Below, piece after piece: positions 25,846-32,302 of a stretch of 40,272 nt of DNA. The notes beneath the pieces are model-generated. The model did not search any database and was not told where the DNA came from. It worked only from the letters and a program-made list of their open reading frames with translations. Within the stretch, counting starts at the first letter, position 1, and every line of letters starts with the position of its first letter. The stretch spans positions 1 through 40,272 of the IMG/VR virus record IMGVR_UViG_3300042453_000475. One strand, written 5' to 3'. The position numbers and the translations under genes were made by a program. The DNA is from a virus.

Positions 25846-26255
25846 TAGATTCGCCTCCGCTCGGAATCAGGCAACGCGCCAAATGCCAGGTCGAAGGCAT
25901 TCCAGTTTCCGGTGCGTCGTGCGTCGATTGCCGCACGAATCACCGCACGAAATGCATCGGTCCTGCTGGGCTTGGCACTTGAGAACAGATTCGGAAATTC
26001 CTGATAGACATAGATCGCGGCTGGATTCCCGCTGCGCGTATTGCGTTTGTTCGGGGTGCGGACGATAAGGCCGCGCTGCTCGAGGTCCGTGAATCTCGGG
26101 CTGGCGGACTGGTGCGTGAGTCCGAGGGTTGCAATCGCCTCATCGCAGGTTGCGCCGTGCTGGCCGGCGCTCTGAATGAACTCCAGCACACGCTGCGCGA
26201 TCTCTCCGATGTTGGTCGCCTGGTATGCGATCCTGCTGGTTTCGCGGTAGGTCAT
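25845..26255 (-). CDS. Winged-helix DNA-binding protein
   Basis: A 136-residue protein. Residues about 15-75 fit a winged helix: AQRVLEFIQSAGQHGATCDE, then ATLGLTHQSASPRFTDLEQR as the recognition helix region, then GLIVRTPNKRNTRSGNPAAI as the wing. This layout is common in phage proteins that read DNA, including small regulators. The C-terminal third is helical with no motif. Its start overlaps the previous gene by four bases (ATGA). As the clearest DNA-binding protein of the left operon, it is a candidate regulator of the divergent promoters at 27029-27158 or of the late promoters; the target is inference. Confidence 0.75.
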   Translation of the reverse strand: MTYRETSRIAYQATNIGEIAQRVLEFIQSAGQHGATCDEAIATLGLTHQSASPRFTDLEQRGLIVRTPNKRNTRSGNPAAIYVYQEFPNLFSSAKPSRTDAFRAVIRAAIDARRTGNWNAFDLAFGALPDSERRRI

Positions 26256-26503
26256 TGGCGACCCTCCAGCAGTGGCACCACCTCCACCCGGAATAGCCGC
26301 TCGTACTCCTCGATCGACTCCTGATACTCATTCCACAAATCGCTATTGAGGCCATGCCGGAAGTGGCCGTTCGTGCGCATGCGCTCAAGTTGCGTGCGCT
26401 CGCCATGCAGATCCTCGACGATTTCGCGCGCCCAATCGGGCAACGTCTCCAGCACGTCATCGGTCATTGCCAAATCGAACAGCACCTCATACTTGTGCTT
26501 CAT
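26252..26503 (-). CDS. Small hypothetical early protein
   Basis: An 83-residue acidic protein, MKHKYEVLFDLAMTDDVLET at the start, then charged helices with ERTQLERMRTNGHFRHG and ESIEEYERLFRVEVVPLLEG. It has no membrane segment. Both ends overlap neighbours by four bases (ATGA), so it is tightly coupled in the left early operon. Its acidity and small size are like host-inhibitor proteins of other phages, but I cannot assign a target. Confidence 0.65.
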   Translation of the reverse strand: MKHKYEVLFDLAMTDDVLETLPDWAREIVEDLHGERTQLERMRTNGHFRHGLNSDLWNEYQESIEEYERLFRVEVVPLLEGRQ

Positions 26504-26709
26504 CGGTTGATCTCCCGGTTGTAGCCGTATGCAATCAGGGCCGCGCGCAGCTTGAGCAGCGCGGATGCGTGTGCGTGCTTCACCTGCTCAATCGTCAGGT
26601 GCATGTGCTGCGCGATCTCATCCATCCGCAGGATCGGTTCGTGCGGCGCGACGCGAGGATTGTGGTCCTTGCTGCGATCTTGATTGGTCCAGCGTGGAAC
26701 GGTCCTCAT
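26500..26709 (-). CDS. Small helix-turn-helix protein (sigma region 4-like)
   Basis: A 69-residue basic protein; the start at 26709 overlaps the upstream stop by four bases (an ATG at 26733 is less likely). The C-terminal half reads RMDEIAQHMHLTIEQVKHAH followed by ALLKLRAALI. This has the form of sigma-70 region 4 or a related helix-turn-helix, in which the second helix enters the major groove and a following Leu-Arg helix packs against it. With only this domain, it could act as a small transcription factor or anti-sigma decoy. It is a second candidate partner for the unusual -35-like motif at the late promoters. Confidence 0.62.
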   Translation of the reverse strand: MRTVPRWTNQDRSKDHNPRVAPHEPILRMDEIAQHMHLTIEQVKHAHASALLKLRAALIAYGYNREINR

Positions 26710-26996
26710 GGCTGCACCTCCAGGTTTCCGCACAGCCTGATGAACGAATCAGTAGCGATCGCATACGCATCCTGCGCAGCGTCGCAGGCATCCTCGGCGT
26801 CGGCGATGTCTCCGGTCAGTGTGCCGGCTCGGATTTCCGACAGCCGCGCGTATGCCTCGTCGGCGACGCGGTCGGCGGCAACCAGCACGAATGCAGCCTC
26901 GAGTTGCGATGGAGTCATTCCGGCTCGCTCCCAGATGGTGCGAGCCAGGTCGGCGGCGCGCTTCTCCTGCTCAATCAATTTCGATACGGTCGGCAT
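26706..26996 (-). CDS. First gene of the left early operon, hypothetical
   Basis: A 96-residue helical protein, MPTVSKLIEQEKRAADLART at the start, rich in Ala, Asp and Glu, with ERAGMTPSQLEAAFVLVAAD near the middle. The start at 26996 is chosen because AGGAGA stands just before it and the promoter at 27029-27056 lies 33 bases upstream; a longer frame to 27191 would run through that promoter. As the promoter-proximal gene it is likely made first and in quantity. No known family was recognised. Confidence 0.7.
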   Translation of the reverse strand: MPTVSKLIEQEKRAADLARTIWERAGMTPSQLEAAFVLVAADRVADEAYARLSEIRAGTLTGDIADAEDACDAAQDAYAIATDSFIRLCGNLEVQP

Positions 26997-27028
26997 GTTG
27001 TGTCTCCTGCGCGGAATTGCGCACGACC

Positions 27029-27056
27029 AATGTAACGCGGGGTAACAATATGTCAA
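27029..27056 (-). promoter_or_regulatory. Left early promoter
   Basis: On the minus strand TTGACA (27056-27051), a perfect host -35, is followed after 16 bases by TACATT (27034-27029). The gene start is 33 bases on. After the -10 come six bases and then GCGCAATTCCGCGCA and GGAGA, which the right early promoter repeats almost exactly. The inverted repeat TGCGC-GGAATT-GCGCA (27008-27023) lies in the leader. Confidence 0.8.
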
Positions 27057-27065
27057 GCGGATAGC

Positions 27066-27126
27066 CGGACACATTTCGGACACATCCATTGCGCCTACGA
27101 GAATATGGCAAGATTGTGGAATATGG
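27066..27126. repeat. Direct repeats between the divergent early promoters
   Basis: CGGACACAT occurs at 27066-27074 and again at 27077-27085, 11 bases apart (one helical turn). GAATATGG occurs at 27101-27108 and 27119-27126. Pairs of short repeats on one helical face between divergent promoters are typical of operators. Which protein would bind is unknown; the winged-helix and HTH proteins of the left operon are candidates. The rest of 27057-27130 holds nothing else I can see. Confidence 0.6.
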
Positions 27127-27129
27127 GTG

Positions 27130-27158
27130 TTGACAAGATGCTGGCGATGGATTACCGT
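27130..27158 (+). promoter_or_regulatory. Right early promoter
   Basis: TTGACA (27130-27135), then 17 bases, then TACCGT (27153-27158). The -10 is weak but keeps T1, A2 and T6. Six bases later comes GCGCAATACCGCGCA, then GGAGA and the ERF start at 27192. The match in layout to the left promoter, including the six-base gap and the shared leader, makes this call firmer than the -10 alone would. Confidence 0.68.
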
Positions 27159-27191
27159 GGTGCCGCGCAATACCGCGCAATGGAGATACAC

Positions 27192-28073
27192 ATGCCTGAA
27201 CCCAAGACATCACTTGCCAGCGCGTTGCTGGCCGCACAGAGCGCCCTGCCCAGCGTGGGCAAGGACTCCAAGAACAGCTTCCACCACTACGCCTACACGA
27301 GCAGTGAGGCCATGATCGGCGCGTGCCGGACCGTGCTGCACGGTGCCGGCCTGGTCCTGCGCCGGGCCGGCTGGAAGTTTGATGGGACAGCCGAGGGTGG
27401 CGTCGTGACAAGCCAGTTCATTCTGTCATGCCCGGCCAGTGGCGAGAGCGTCACCGACGAGGTTGGCTGGGTGGCGATCCCGGAGAAGGGCCGTCCCATC
27501 GATAAGGCGCTTGCCGGCGCCCTGACCGCCAGCATGGGCTACTACCTGCGTGACCTGCTGCTCGTTCCGCGCGAGGACGAGAACGAGATGGATAAGCGCG
27601 ATGACCGAACGTTCGAGCCTCGCAAGGCTGCGCCAGCACCAGCAGCCCGCCAGACGCAGCAGGAGGCTCCACGATCCATTCCGGCTCCGAAGGCGGCTCC
27701 GGTATCGCCGAAGGCGTCGGAGCCAGCCAAGGCGGCTGCTGGAGCGTATAACGAGGTTCTGGCATCTAGGCCAGCCAAGGACTGCGCATGGCGTGGCGGT
27801 ATGGTGGTCAAGAAGGTCGGCCAGGGCAAGGCCACCAAGAACGGCGGCCAGCGGTGGCCGATCCTGTTCGAGTCTGACGCAGGCGAGGAGTGGGCGAGCT
27901 GCTTCGACGAGAACATCATGCTGGCCGCGCAGGACTGCATGGGTGGCGATCCGGTCGATGCATTTGTTCAGTCGGGTCAGTACGGGCTCACCCTGTACGG
28001 CATCCGCATAACGGTAAACTCCGAGCAGCCGGCGGCGGCGACGGTGCCAGCCGAGGACGAGATTCCATTCTGA
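27192..28073 (+). CDS. erf: ERF-family single-strand annealing protein with SSB-like C-terminal tip
   Basis: A 293-residue protein; the start at 27192 has GGAGA six bases before it, while an ATG at 27105 would lie upstream of the promoter. Residues about 5-125 match the ERF family (LAAQSALPSVGKDSKNSFHH, YTSSEAMIGACRTVL and LAGALTASMGYYLRDLL), which anneals complementary single strands in phage recombination. A Pro- and Ala-rich linker follows, then a second domain from about 190 (CAWRGGMVVKKVGQGKATKN, GGQRWPILFESDAGEEW) that may be an OB-like fold. The last residues EDEIPF closely match the acidic tip of bacterial SSB (DDDIPF), which recruits repair and replication proteins. No separate ssb gene was found. 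Confidence 0.87.
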   Translation: MPEPKTSLASALLAAQSALPSVGKDSKNSFHHYAYTSSEAMIGACRTVLHGAGLVLRRAGWKFDGTAEGGVVTSQFILSCPASGESVTDEVGWVAIPEKGRPIDKALAGALTASMGYYLRDLLLVPREDENEMDKRDDRTFEPRKAAPAPAARQTQQEAPRSIPAPKAAPVSPKASEPAKAAAGAYNEVLASRPAKDCAWRGGMVVKKVGQGKATKNGGQRWPILFESDAGEEWASCFDENIMLAAQDCMGGDPVDAFVQSGQYGLTLYGIRITVNSEQPAAATVPAEDEIPF

Positions 28074-28085
28074 CGCACCCGGAAG

Positions 28086-28116
28086 GCCCGGGCGGTGAAG
28101 CGATTCCCGCTCGGGC
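28086..28116 (+). terminator. Hairpin after ERF gene, possible weak terminator
   Basis: GCCCGGGCGG (28086-28095) pairs with CCGCTCGGGC (28107-28116), ten pairs including one G-U, around an 11-base loop. Only TATTT follows, so termination would be partial. It would lower expression of the genes that follow ERF, or protect the ERF message. Confidence 0.5.
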
Positions 28117-28143
28117 TATTTCCACCACACACGAAAGAACAAC

Positions 28144-28365
28144 ATGGTACGCGATGAATTGCAGGCACAGATTGCAGAACTAACAGAGAAGATTTCGAAA
28201 TTGGAACGCACGCTGATGATCGTGTTTCTGGCTGGATCACGGGCCACACAGGTCGCAATGAATGCCGGACTTGATCCGAAGATTCCAGAAGACGAATTGG
28301 CAAGCCTGATGGCGATGATTGAACGTGGCGAATTGAAGATCAACATTCCGAAGGAGACAGCATGA
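28144..28365 (+). CDS. Small coiled-coil protein
   Basis: A 73-residue protein. Residues 4-30 form a heptad-like helix (ELQAQIAELTEKISKLERTL), then a short hydrophobic stretch LMIVFLAGS and a polar end with GLDPKIPEDELASLMAMIER. Its stop overlaps the next start by four bases. The AT content is a little higher than in neighbours. I do not recognise a family; the coiled coil suggests an oligomer. Confidence 0.68.
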   Translation: MVRDELQAQIAELTEKISKLERTLMIVFLAGSRATQVAMNAGLDPKIPEDELASLMAMIERGELKINIPKETA

Positions 28366-28886
28366 GCAACGCAATCACGCGACTGTACGAGGCGACTGCT
28401 GCGGCGCAGGAACTGGAGGAGATGATCCAGGCCAGCGCGGAATCCGGCGGAGACATCACCGAACTGGATGGACACTTCGACATACTCGCTCGGCAGGCTG
28501 ACTCGCTGCCGGCGGCGATCGACGATGTGCTCTCGCTGGTGCGTGACATCGAGGCGCGAGCCGAGGCACGCAAGGCAGAGGCTGACCGGATGCGTCAGCG
28601 GGCCAAGCGCGACCAGGCGGTAGCCGATTGGTTCCGGTCGCACGTCCTGCGCGTCATGCAGGCAGAGGGCATGAAGAAGCTAGAGACATCTCGCTGGCGC
28701 GTCACGCTCGCGATGCCAGGTGGCAAGCAGGCGCTCGAGATTGTGGACGCGATCCCGGATGCTTATTACCGCGAGGTGGTCACGCGAGAGATCGACAAGG
28801 AAGCAATCCGTGCGGCGCTTGAGGGCGGTAATGTCCTGCCGTTTGCGCGTCTGGTCGAGAAGCAGACCACGTTGAGGATTTCCTGA
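28362..28886 (+). CDS. Gp157-like phage protein
   Basis: A 174-residue protein matching the siphovirus Gp157 family: an N-terminal helix around LYEATAAAQELEEM, a long coiled coil (RDIEARAEARKAEADRMRQR), then MKKLETSRWRVTLA and AIPDAYYRE with KEAIRAALEGGNVLPFARLV at the end. The family is found beside recombination genes in many phages; a link to phage resistance in Streptococcus has been reported, but the biochemical role is unclear. Its place after ERF fits a recombination partner. ATGA overlap with the gene before and TGATG with the gene after. Confidence 0.85.
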   Translation: MSNAITRLYEATAAAQELEEMIQASAESGGDITELDGHFDILARQADSLPAAIDDVLSLVRDIEARAEARKAEADRMRQRAKRDQAVADWFRSHVLRVMQAEGMKKLETSRWRVTLAMPGGKQALEIVDAIPDAYYREVVTREIDKEAIRAALEGGNVLPFARLVEKQTTLRIS

Positions 28887-29194
28887 TGTATCACCAGAAG
28901 CCAGCACTTGAGGGCGTGAAGCGGGCGCTGGCCGGGCGTGGGTTTGCCTGGCCGGCGAAGGGCGTAAAGGACAAGGACAGCGTCATCGCCAGGTTGATGG
29001 CGTTCGACGCGCTGCACAATCTGACCGGGCTATCGGCGAGTCGCATTGCCGTGTTGGTCTCAAGCGCACCGAGCAACACGAAGAACATGCTCGGACGCGT
29101 GGAGCGGTGCTACCGAAACCAGAGCGACCGAGCTGCGTGGATTCAGGAGGCGCGTGATGCAATCGTGGAGGAACTTGCGAAATGCGCTACCTGA
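28886..29194 (+). CDS. Hypothetical protein before methyltransferase
   Basis: A 102-residue basic protein, MYHQKPALEGVKRALAGRGF at the start. The segment MAFDALHNLTGLSASRIAVL and then SSAPSNTKNMLGRVERCYR suggests a small helical DNA-contacting fold, but no family is clear. It overlaps the methyltransferase start by 13 bases, so the two are translationally linked. It could be a partner or regulator of the methyltransferase; that is inference from overlap only. Confidence 0.65.
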   Translation: MYHQKPALEGVKRALAGRGFAWPAKGVKDKDSVIARLMAFDALHNLTGLSASRIAVLVSSAPSNTKNMLGRVERCYRNQSDRAAWIQEARDAIVEELAKCAT

Positions 29195-30213
29195 GCGTCT
29201 GCTCTGGCATCGAGGCCGCGAGCGTTGCGTGGCATCACCTCGGCTGGGAGCCAGTCGGATTCAGCGAGATCGAACCATTTCCGAGCGCCGTGTTGGCGCA
29301 TCGGTTTCCTGCCGTAACGAACTACGGCGATATGACCAAGTTTCAGGAGTGGCCCATTGAGCCAGGAAGCATCGACATCCTTGTGGGGGGAACCCCTTGC
29401 CAAAGCTTCAGCGTCGCCGGCCTCCGGCAAGGGCTCGCAGATCCGCGCGGCAACCTCATGCTCATATACCTTGCGATTGCTGCTCGGTTCAAGCCTCGAT
29501 GGGTTGTCTGGGAAAATGTTCCCGGTGTCCTGTCATCCAATGGAGGATGGGACTTTGGCACCTTCCTCCGGGCGTTGGGCGAACTCGGGTATGGGTGGTC
29601 CTACCGAGTGCTGGACGCTCAATACGTGCGAGTGGGCCGATGGCCCAGAGCCGTCCCGCAGCGCCGGCGACGTGTGTTCGTTGTCGGATGTCTTGGAGAC
29701 TGGACCGCTGCCGCCGAGGTTCTCGCTATCCGCGAAGGCTTGCAGCGGAATCTTGAGGCGAGCGGAAAGACGCGGAAAGGCGCTGCCTCCGATGCTGAAG
29801 GTGGCGTTGCTCGCTGCGTCACAACAGGAGAAGGAAAGCGACAGGACTACGAAACCTGCACGGTGATCGCACAACCTGTTCCATACGACCTGTTTCAGAT
29901 CACAGCGCCAGTCAACCGGCAGAATCGAAAGCCTGGCGATCCGTGCCACACACTTGCACGCGATAACGCGGCGCATGCGGCGGTGGCGCAGGCCATGACC
30001 GTGCGACGCCTGACACCTCGCGAATGCGAGAGGCTTCAGGGATTCCCGGATGACTGGACGCTGATCCCGTGGCGCGGAAAGCCATCCGAGCAATGCCCAG
30101 ATGGCCCGCGCTATAAGGCGCTCGGCAATAGCATGGCGTGTAACTGCATGGCATGGATTGGCGAGCGGATTGCAGCGGTACACTCAAGGCATGACCAGCG
30201 AGCCGCGCCGTGA
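29182..30213 (+). CDS. DNA (cytosine-5) methyltransferase
   Basis: A 343-residue protein with the ordered motifs of C5-cytosine methyltransferases: motif I YLSVCSGIEAAS at 3-14 (AdoMet binding), motif IV GGTPCQSF with catalytic Cys73, motif VI ENV at 111-113, motif VIII QRR at 160-162, and motifs IX-X near the end (ECERLQGFPDDW, then ALGNSMACN). The stretch between VIII and IX is the target-recognition region and is short. No restriction enzyme is present, so it is a solitary enzyme, probably masking phage DNA from host restriction. All key residues look intact. The gene overlaps both neighbours. Confidence 0.95.
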   Translation: MRYLSVCSGIEAASVAWHHLGWEPVGFSEIEPFPSAVLAHRFPAVTNYGDMTKFQEWPIEPGSIDILVGGTPCQSFSVAGLRQGLADPRGNLMLIYLAIAARFKPRWVVWENVPGVLSSNGGWDFGTFLRALGELGYGWSYRVLDAQYVRVGRWPRAVPQRRRRVFVVGCLGDWTAAAEVLAIREGLQRNLEASGKTRKGAASDAEGGVARCVTTGEGKRQDYETCTVIAQPVPYDLFQITAPVNRQNRKPGDPCHTLARDNAAHAAVAQAMTVRRLTPRECERLQGFPDDWTLIPWRGKPSEQCPDGPRYKALGNSMACNCMAWIGERIAAVHSRHDQRAAP

Positions 30214-30400
30214 TATCCATGACCGCCTGCTATTGCACGCGACGATGGCGGAGGACTCGATCCAGCGCCGGCAGCGAGCAATGGCCGAGTACACGCTGGC
30301 GCACTACGAATCGGCTTTGTTTCGCGAGGCAGCTCGCGAGATCGAAAATCTGCGAGCGCGCGTGCAGGACTTGCAATCCAAGCTGAAGTCGGCACAATAA
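30191..30400 (+). CDS. Small coiled-coil protein
   Basis: A 69-residue protein. The start at 30191 has CAAGG before it and overlaps the methyltransferase end by 23 bases; an ATG at 30101 would overlap by more than 100. The protein is helical and charged and ends in a heptad pattern (REIENLRARVQDLQSKLKSA), so it probably forms a coiled coil. No function recognised. Confidence 0.6.
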   Translation: MTSEPRRDIHDRLLLHATMAEDSIQRRQRAMAEYTLAHYESALFREAAREIENLRARVQDLQSKLKSAQ

Positions 30401-30406
30401 GCGAAA

Positions 30407-30450
30407 CGGCCCGCCATCGTAGGGCGAGCCGCTTCTAACCCCATAGCGGC
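30407..30450 (+). promoter_or_regulatory. Overlapping hairpins in leader of replication gene
   Basis: CGGC-C-CGCC (30407-30415) can pair with GGCG-A-GCCG (30423-30431). Alternatively GCCGCT (30428-30433) can pair with AGCGGC (30445-30450). The two share bases 30428-30431 and cannot form together. They lie just before the AGAGAGG ribosome site of the DUF1376-type gene, so they could act as a switch on it. No run of T follows either one. Confidence 0.4.
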
Positions 30451-30474
30451 GTATCAGGCCGCAGAGAGGCTGCG

Positions 30475-31278
30475 ATGAGTTTACAACCCGAAGGTGCGCT
30501 CGGCTTCATGCCGTTCTATTACCAACGCTTCGCGTGGTCGACGCGAGGCTGGCCCGCCGATGCCGCGATGGCGTACCTGTTCCTGCTCTGCGAGCAGTAC
30601 AGCAACGGTGGCTTGAACCCTGATCCGCAAGTGCTGGAGGAGATCGCTCCCGGCACGGTCGAGCATTGGGATCGCATCAAGCGCAAGTTCACGCATGGGC
30701 CGGACGGCCTGCTACGGAACATCCGGTGCGAGGAGATCCGATCCCGGAGCCTTGCGGCAGGCGACAGGAAGCGGCAGCAGGCTCGCAATGCGGCGGCAAT
30801 GCGGTGGCATAGCGGGAGCAATGCTCGAGCAATGCAGAACGATGCCAACGATAACGATAACGATAACGATAACGATAACGATAACGATAACGAAAGCGAT
30901 ACCGATAGCGAGATCGGGAACGAGAGCGAAAGCGTGAATCCAATCTCGCTCAACGGCCTTGCCGTCGAGCCTGATTCATCCGTAAATGATCCGAAGCCGA
31001 ACCGCCGAGCCACGATCCCGCAGGCCGCGCTGGATGCCCTTTGGCTCAAGTTCCCGCGCAAGGTGGGCAAGAAGAAAGCGATGGCCCTGCTAGACAAGGG
31101 CGTGCGCGAGATCATGGAGGACATCGAGCACGACGAGCCGACCGACGCGCTGATCTACATGGGCGAGCGCATCGACGCGCTGGCGCACAAGCATCGCACG
31201 ACCGACCCGAAGTTCATCCCGCACCCGGCGACTTGGTTGAGCCAAGGCCGCTATCTTGACCCGGAGGAGACCGCATGA
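30475..31278 (+). CDS. DUF1376-type replication protein
   Basis: A 267-residue protein. The N-terminal 110 residues fit DUF1376 (FMPFYYQRFAWSTRGWPADA and MAYLFLLCEQYSNGGLNPDP), a winged-helix-like domain of phage replication initiators. Then comes a linker made mostly of Asn-Asp pairs, encoded by a GATAAC repeat. The C-terminal part (ALDALWLKFPRKVGKKKAMA, then KFIPHPATWLSQGRYLD) matches the end domain of DnaT/O-like primosome proteins. It would bind the phage origin and bring in the host helicase; no helicase is encoded here. The next gene starts within its stop (ATGA). Confidence 0.8.
   Translation: MSLQPEGALGFMPFYYQRFAWSTRGWPADAAMAYLFLLCEQYSNGGLNPDPQVLEEIAPGTVEHWDRIKRKFTHGPDGLLRNIRCEEIRSRSLAAGDRKRQQARNAAAMRWHSGSNARAMQNDANDNDNDNDNDNDNDNESDTDSEIGNESESVNPISLNGLAVEPDSSVNDPKPNRRATIPQAALDALWLKFPRKVGKKKAMALLDKGVREIMEDIEHDEPTDALIYMGERIDALAHKHRTTDPKFIPHPATWLSQGRYLDPEETA
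30847..30888 (+). repeat. AACGAT hexamer repeat, 7 perfect copies
   Basis: Seven perfect copies of AACGAT stand in tandem and are followed by degenerate copies (AACGAA, AGCGAT). Each copy adds an Asn-Asp pair, so change in number keeps the frame and only changes the length of the linker between the two domains of the replication protein. It is the only microsatellite I noticed in the window. Confidence 0.95.
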
Positions 31279-31733
31279 GACCCGAAACCGGAGCCACGAT
31301 CCTTGAGCATTTCGCAGGCAGCACATGGGCCAAGCCCGACTCCAAGCGGCACGACGAGGCCGCGAAGGTGCTGGCGGAGTTCACCCACGAGGAGATCGCT
31401 GCCGCCTGCAAGTCCATGCGGCGCACACTTTCTCGCTCCCATGTCAAGCCGGAGGAACTGGTCGGAGAGATCAAGCGGAACAAGCGGCGCGAGGTAGTGC
31501 AGGCGCAGGCATGGCGCGAGGGAATCAATCCAGCCGAGGTAGACCGCGAACGCGAAGAAATGAAGCGCATGCTCATGCTTGCGACCCGCGAGGAGATCGC
31601 GGTAGGTGTCTCCTATGCGAGACAGGTCGGCGCGCTCGGCGGCGAGCCGCTACCTGGAAAGGTCGAGGAGTGGAGTGCGTACTCCACCGGAATCGTTTGG
31701 GCAGCGATGGAAACGAAAGGAATCTTCGCATGA
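31275..31733 (+). CDS. Hypothetical protein after replication gene
   Basis: A 152-residue charged, helical protein. It includes HDEAAKVLAEFTHEEIAAAC and KSMRRTLSRSHVKPEELVGE near residues 26-68, then a basic helix KRNKRREVVQAQAWREG, and ends with AYSTGIVWAAMETKGIFA. It overlaps the replication gene and the next gene by four bases each (ATGA). A role beside the initiator, such as helicase loading, is possible, but no P-loop is present. Family unknown. Confidence 0.7.
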   Translation: MRPETGATILEHFAGSTWAKPDSKRHDEAAKVLAEFTHEEIAAACKSMRRTLSRSHVKPEELVGEIKRNKRREVVQAQAWREGINPAEVDREREEMKRMLMLATREEIAVGVSYARQVGALGGEPLPGKVEEWSAYSTGIVWAAMETKGIFA

Positions 31734-32011
31734 CACAGGACATTATCGACGCGCTGCGGAAAGTCGCAGCGAAGTTTGAGGACAAGTTGGGCGATGCAAA
31801 CCTACTGGCAGTCGCGGCGGATGAGATTCAACGGCTGGTTGGGATGCTTGAGGTGCAGGACGAGATGATGAAGCACTATGTGCAGGAGCGCGACGATGCA
31901 CGTCGGGAAATCTGCCAGCTGCTTGCGCAAGCGCCAGGATCGCGGGCGTCGGAGACTTACGCGGAGGAACGGGGCTGGCAATATCTGAATGCTCGTGATG
32001 CTGGTAAATGA
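31730..32011 (+). CDS. Hypothetical helical protein
   Basis: A 93-residue protein starting MTQDIIDALRKVAAKFEDKL, chosen because the ATG overlaps the upstream stop (ATGA) and AAAGGAA stands before it; the frame stays open far upstream without a better start. The centre is a charged helix with VQDEMMKHYVQERDDARREI, probably a coiled coil. No motif or family recognised. Confidence 0.68.
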   Translation: MTQDIIDALRKVAAKFEDKLGDANLLAVAADEIQRLVGMLEVQDEMMKHYVQERDDARREICQLLAQAPGSRASETYAEERGWQYLNARDAGK

Positions 32012-32035
32012 TATTTGGGGTGTTACGCTGAATGG

Positions 32036-32290
32036 ATGACGCTACCGGCCGAACGGTTCAACTCAATCTCGCGTAGCCGGCATTTCCTCGGCGCGCTATG
32101 CGATCCGAAACGGACTCCGGGCGTCCCATCAGCCATCCGTGAAGAAGCCCGGCGCTGTTTGAAACACTTCCCGACGGCGCTGGACATGGAGGAGGCCAGG
32201 CACGGGCTTCGCCTGGCAGCGCAAATCTGGGCTGCTGTCGAGCCACTGCCTCGCCGGCTCCGCCGACCGAGAACGTCGGATGATGAGTAG
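32036..32290 (+). CDS. BPSL0761-like small phage protein
   Basis: An 84-residue protein starting MTLPAERFNSISRSRHFLGA. The layout (short N-terminus, RSRHFL, a Pro-rich turn with GVPSAIREEARRCLKHFPTA, then a second helix) matches the BPSL0761-type family found in phages and mobile elements of proteobacteria; no function is established to my knowledge. A TTG start at 32015 would add seven residues. Little Shine-Dalgarno signal is seen before either start, and TTACGCT lies 11 bases upstream, as it does near the start of the gene at 24698. Confidence 0.65.
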   Translation: MTLPAERFNSISRSRHFLGALCDPKRTPGVPSAIREEARRCLKHFPTALDMEEARHGLRLAAQIWAAVEPLPRRLRRPRTSDDE

Positions 32291-32302
32291 GATGCGCACA
32301 CA

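Noticed and set aside
27105-27191. Longer start of the ERF gene at 27105
   Set aside because: It lies upstream of the likely promoter, and the ATG at 27192 has a good ribosome site and matches the ERF start.
32001-32036. TTACGCT upstream of 32036 and of 24698 as a shared leaderless promoter
   Set aside because: Only two copies, at different distances from the start and without a -35 match; too weak to call.
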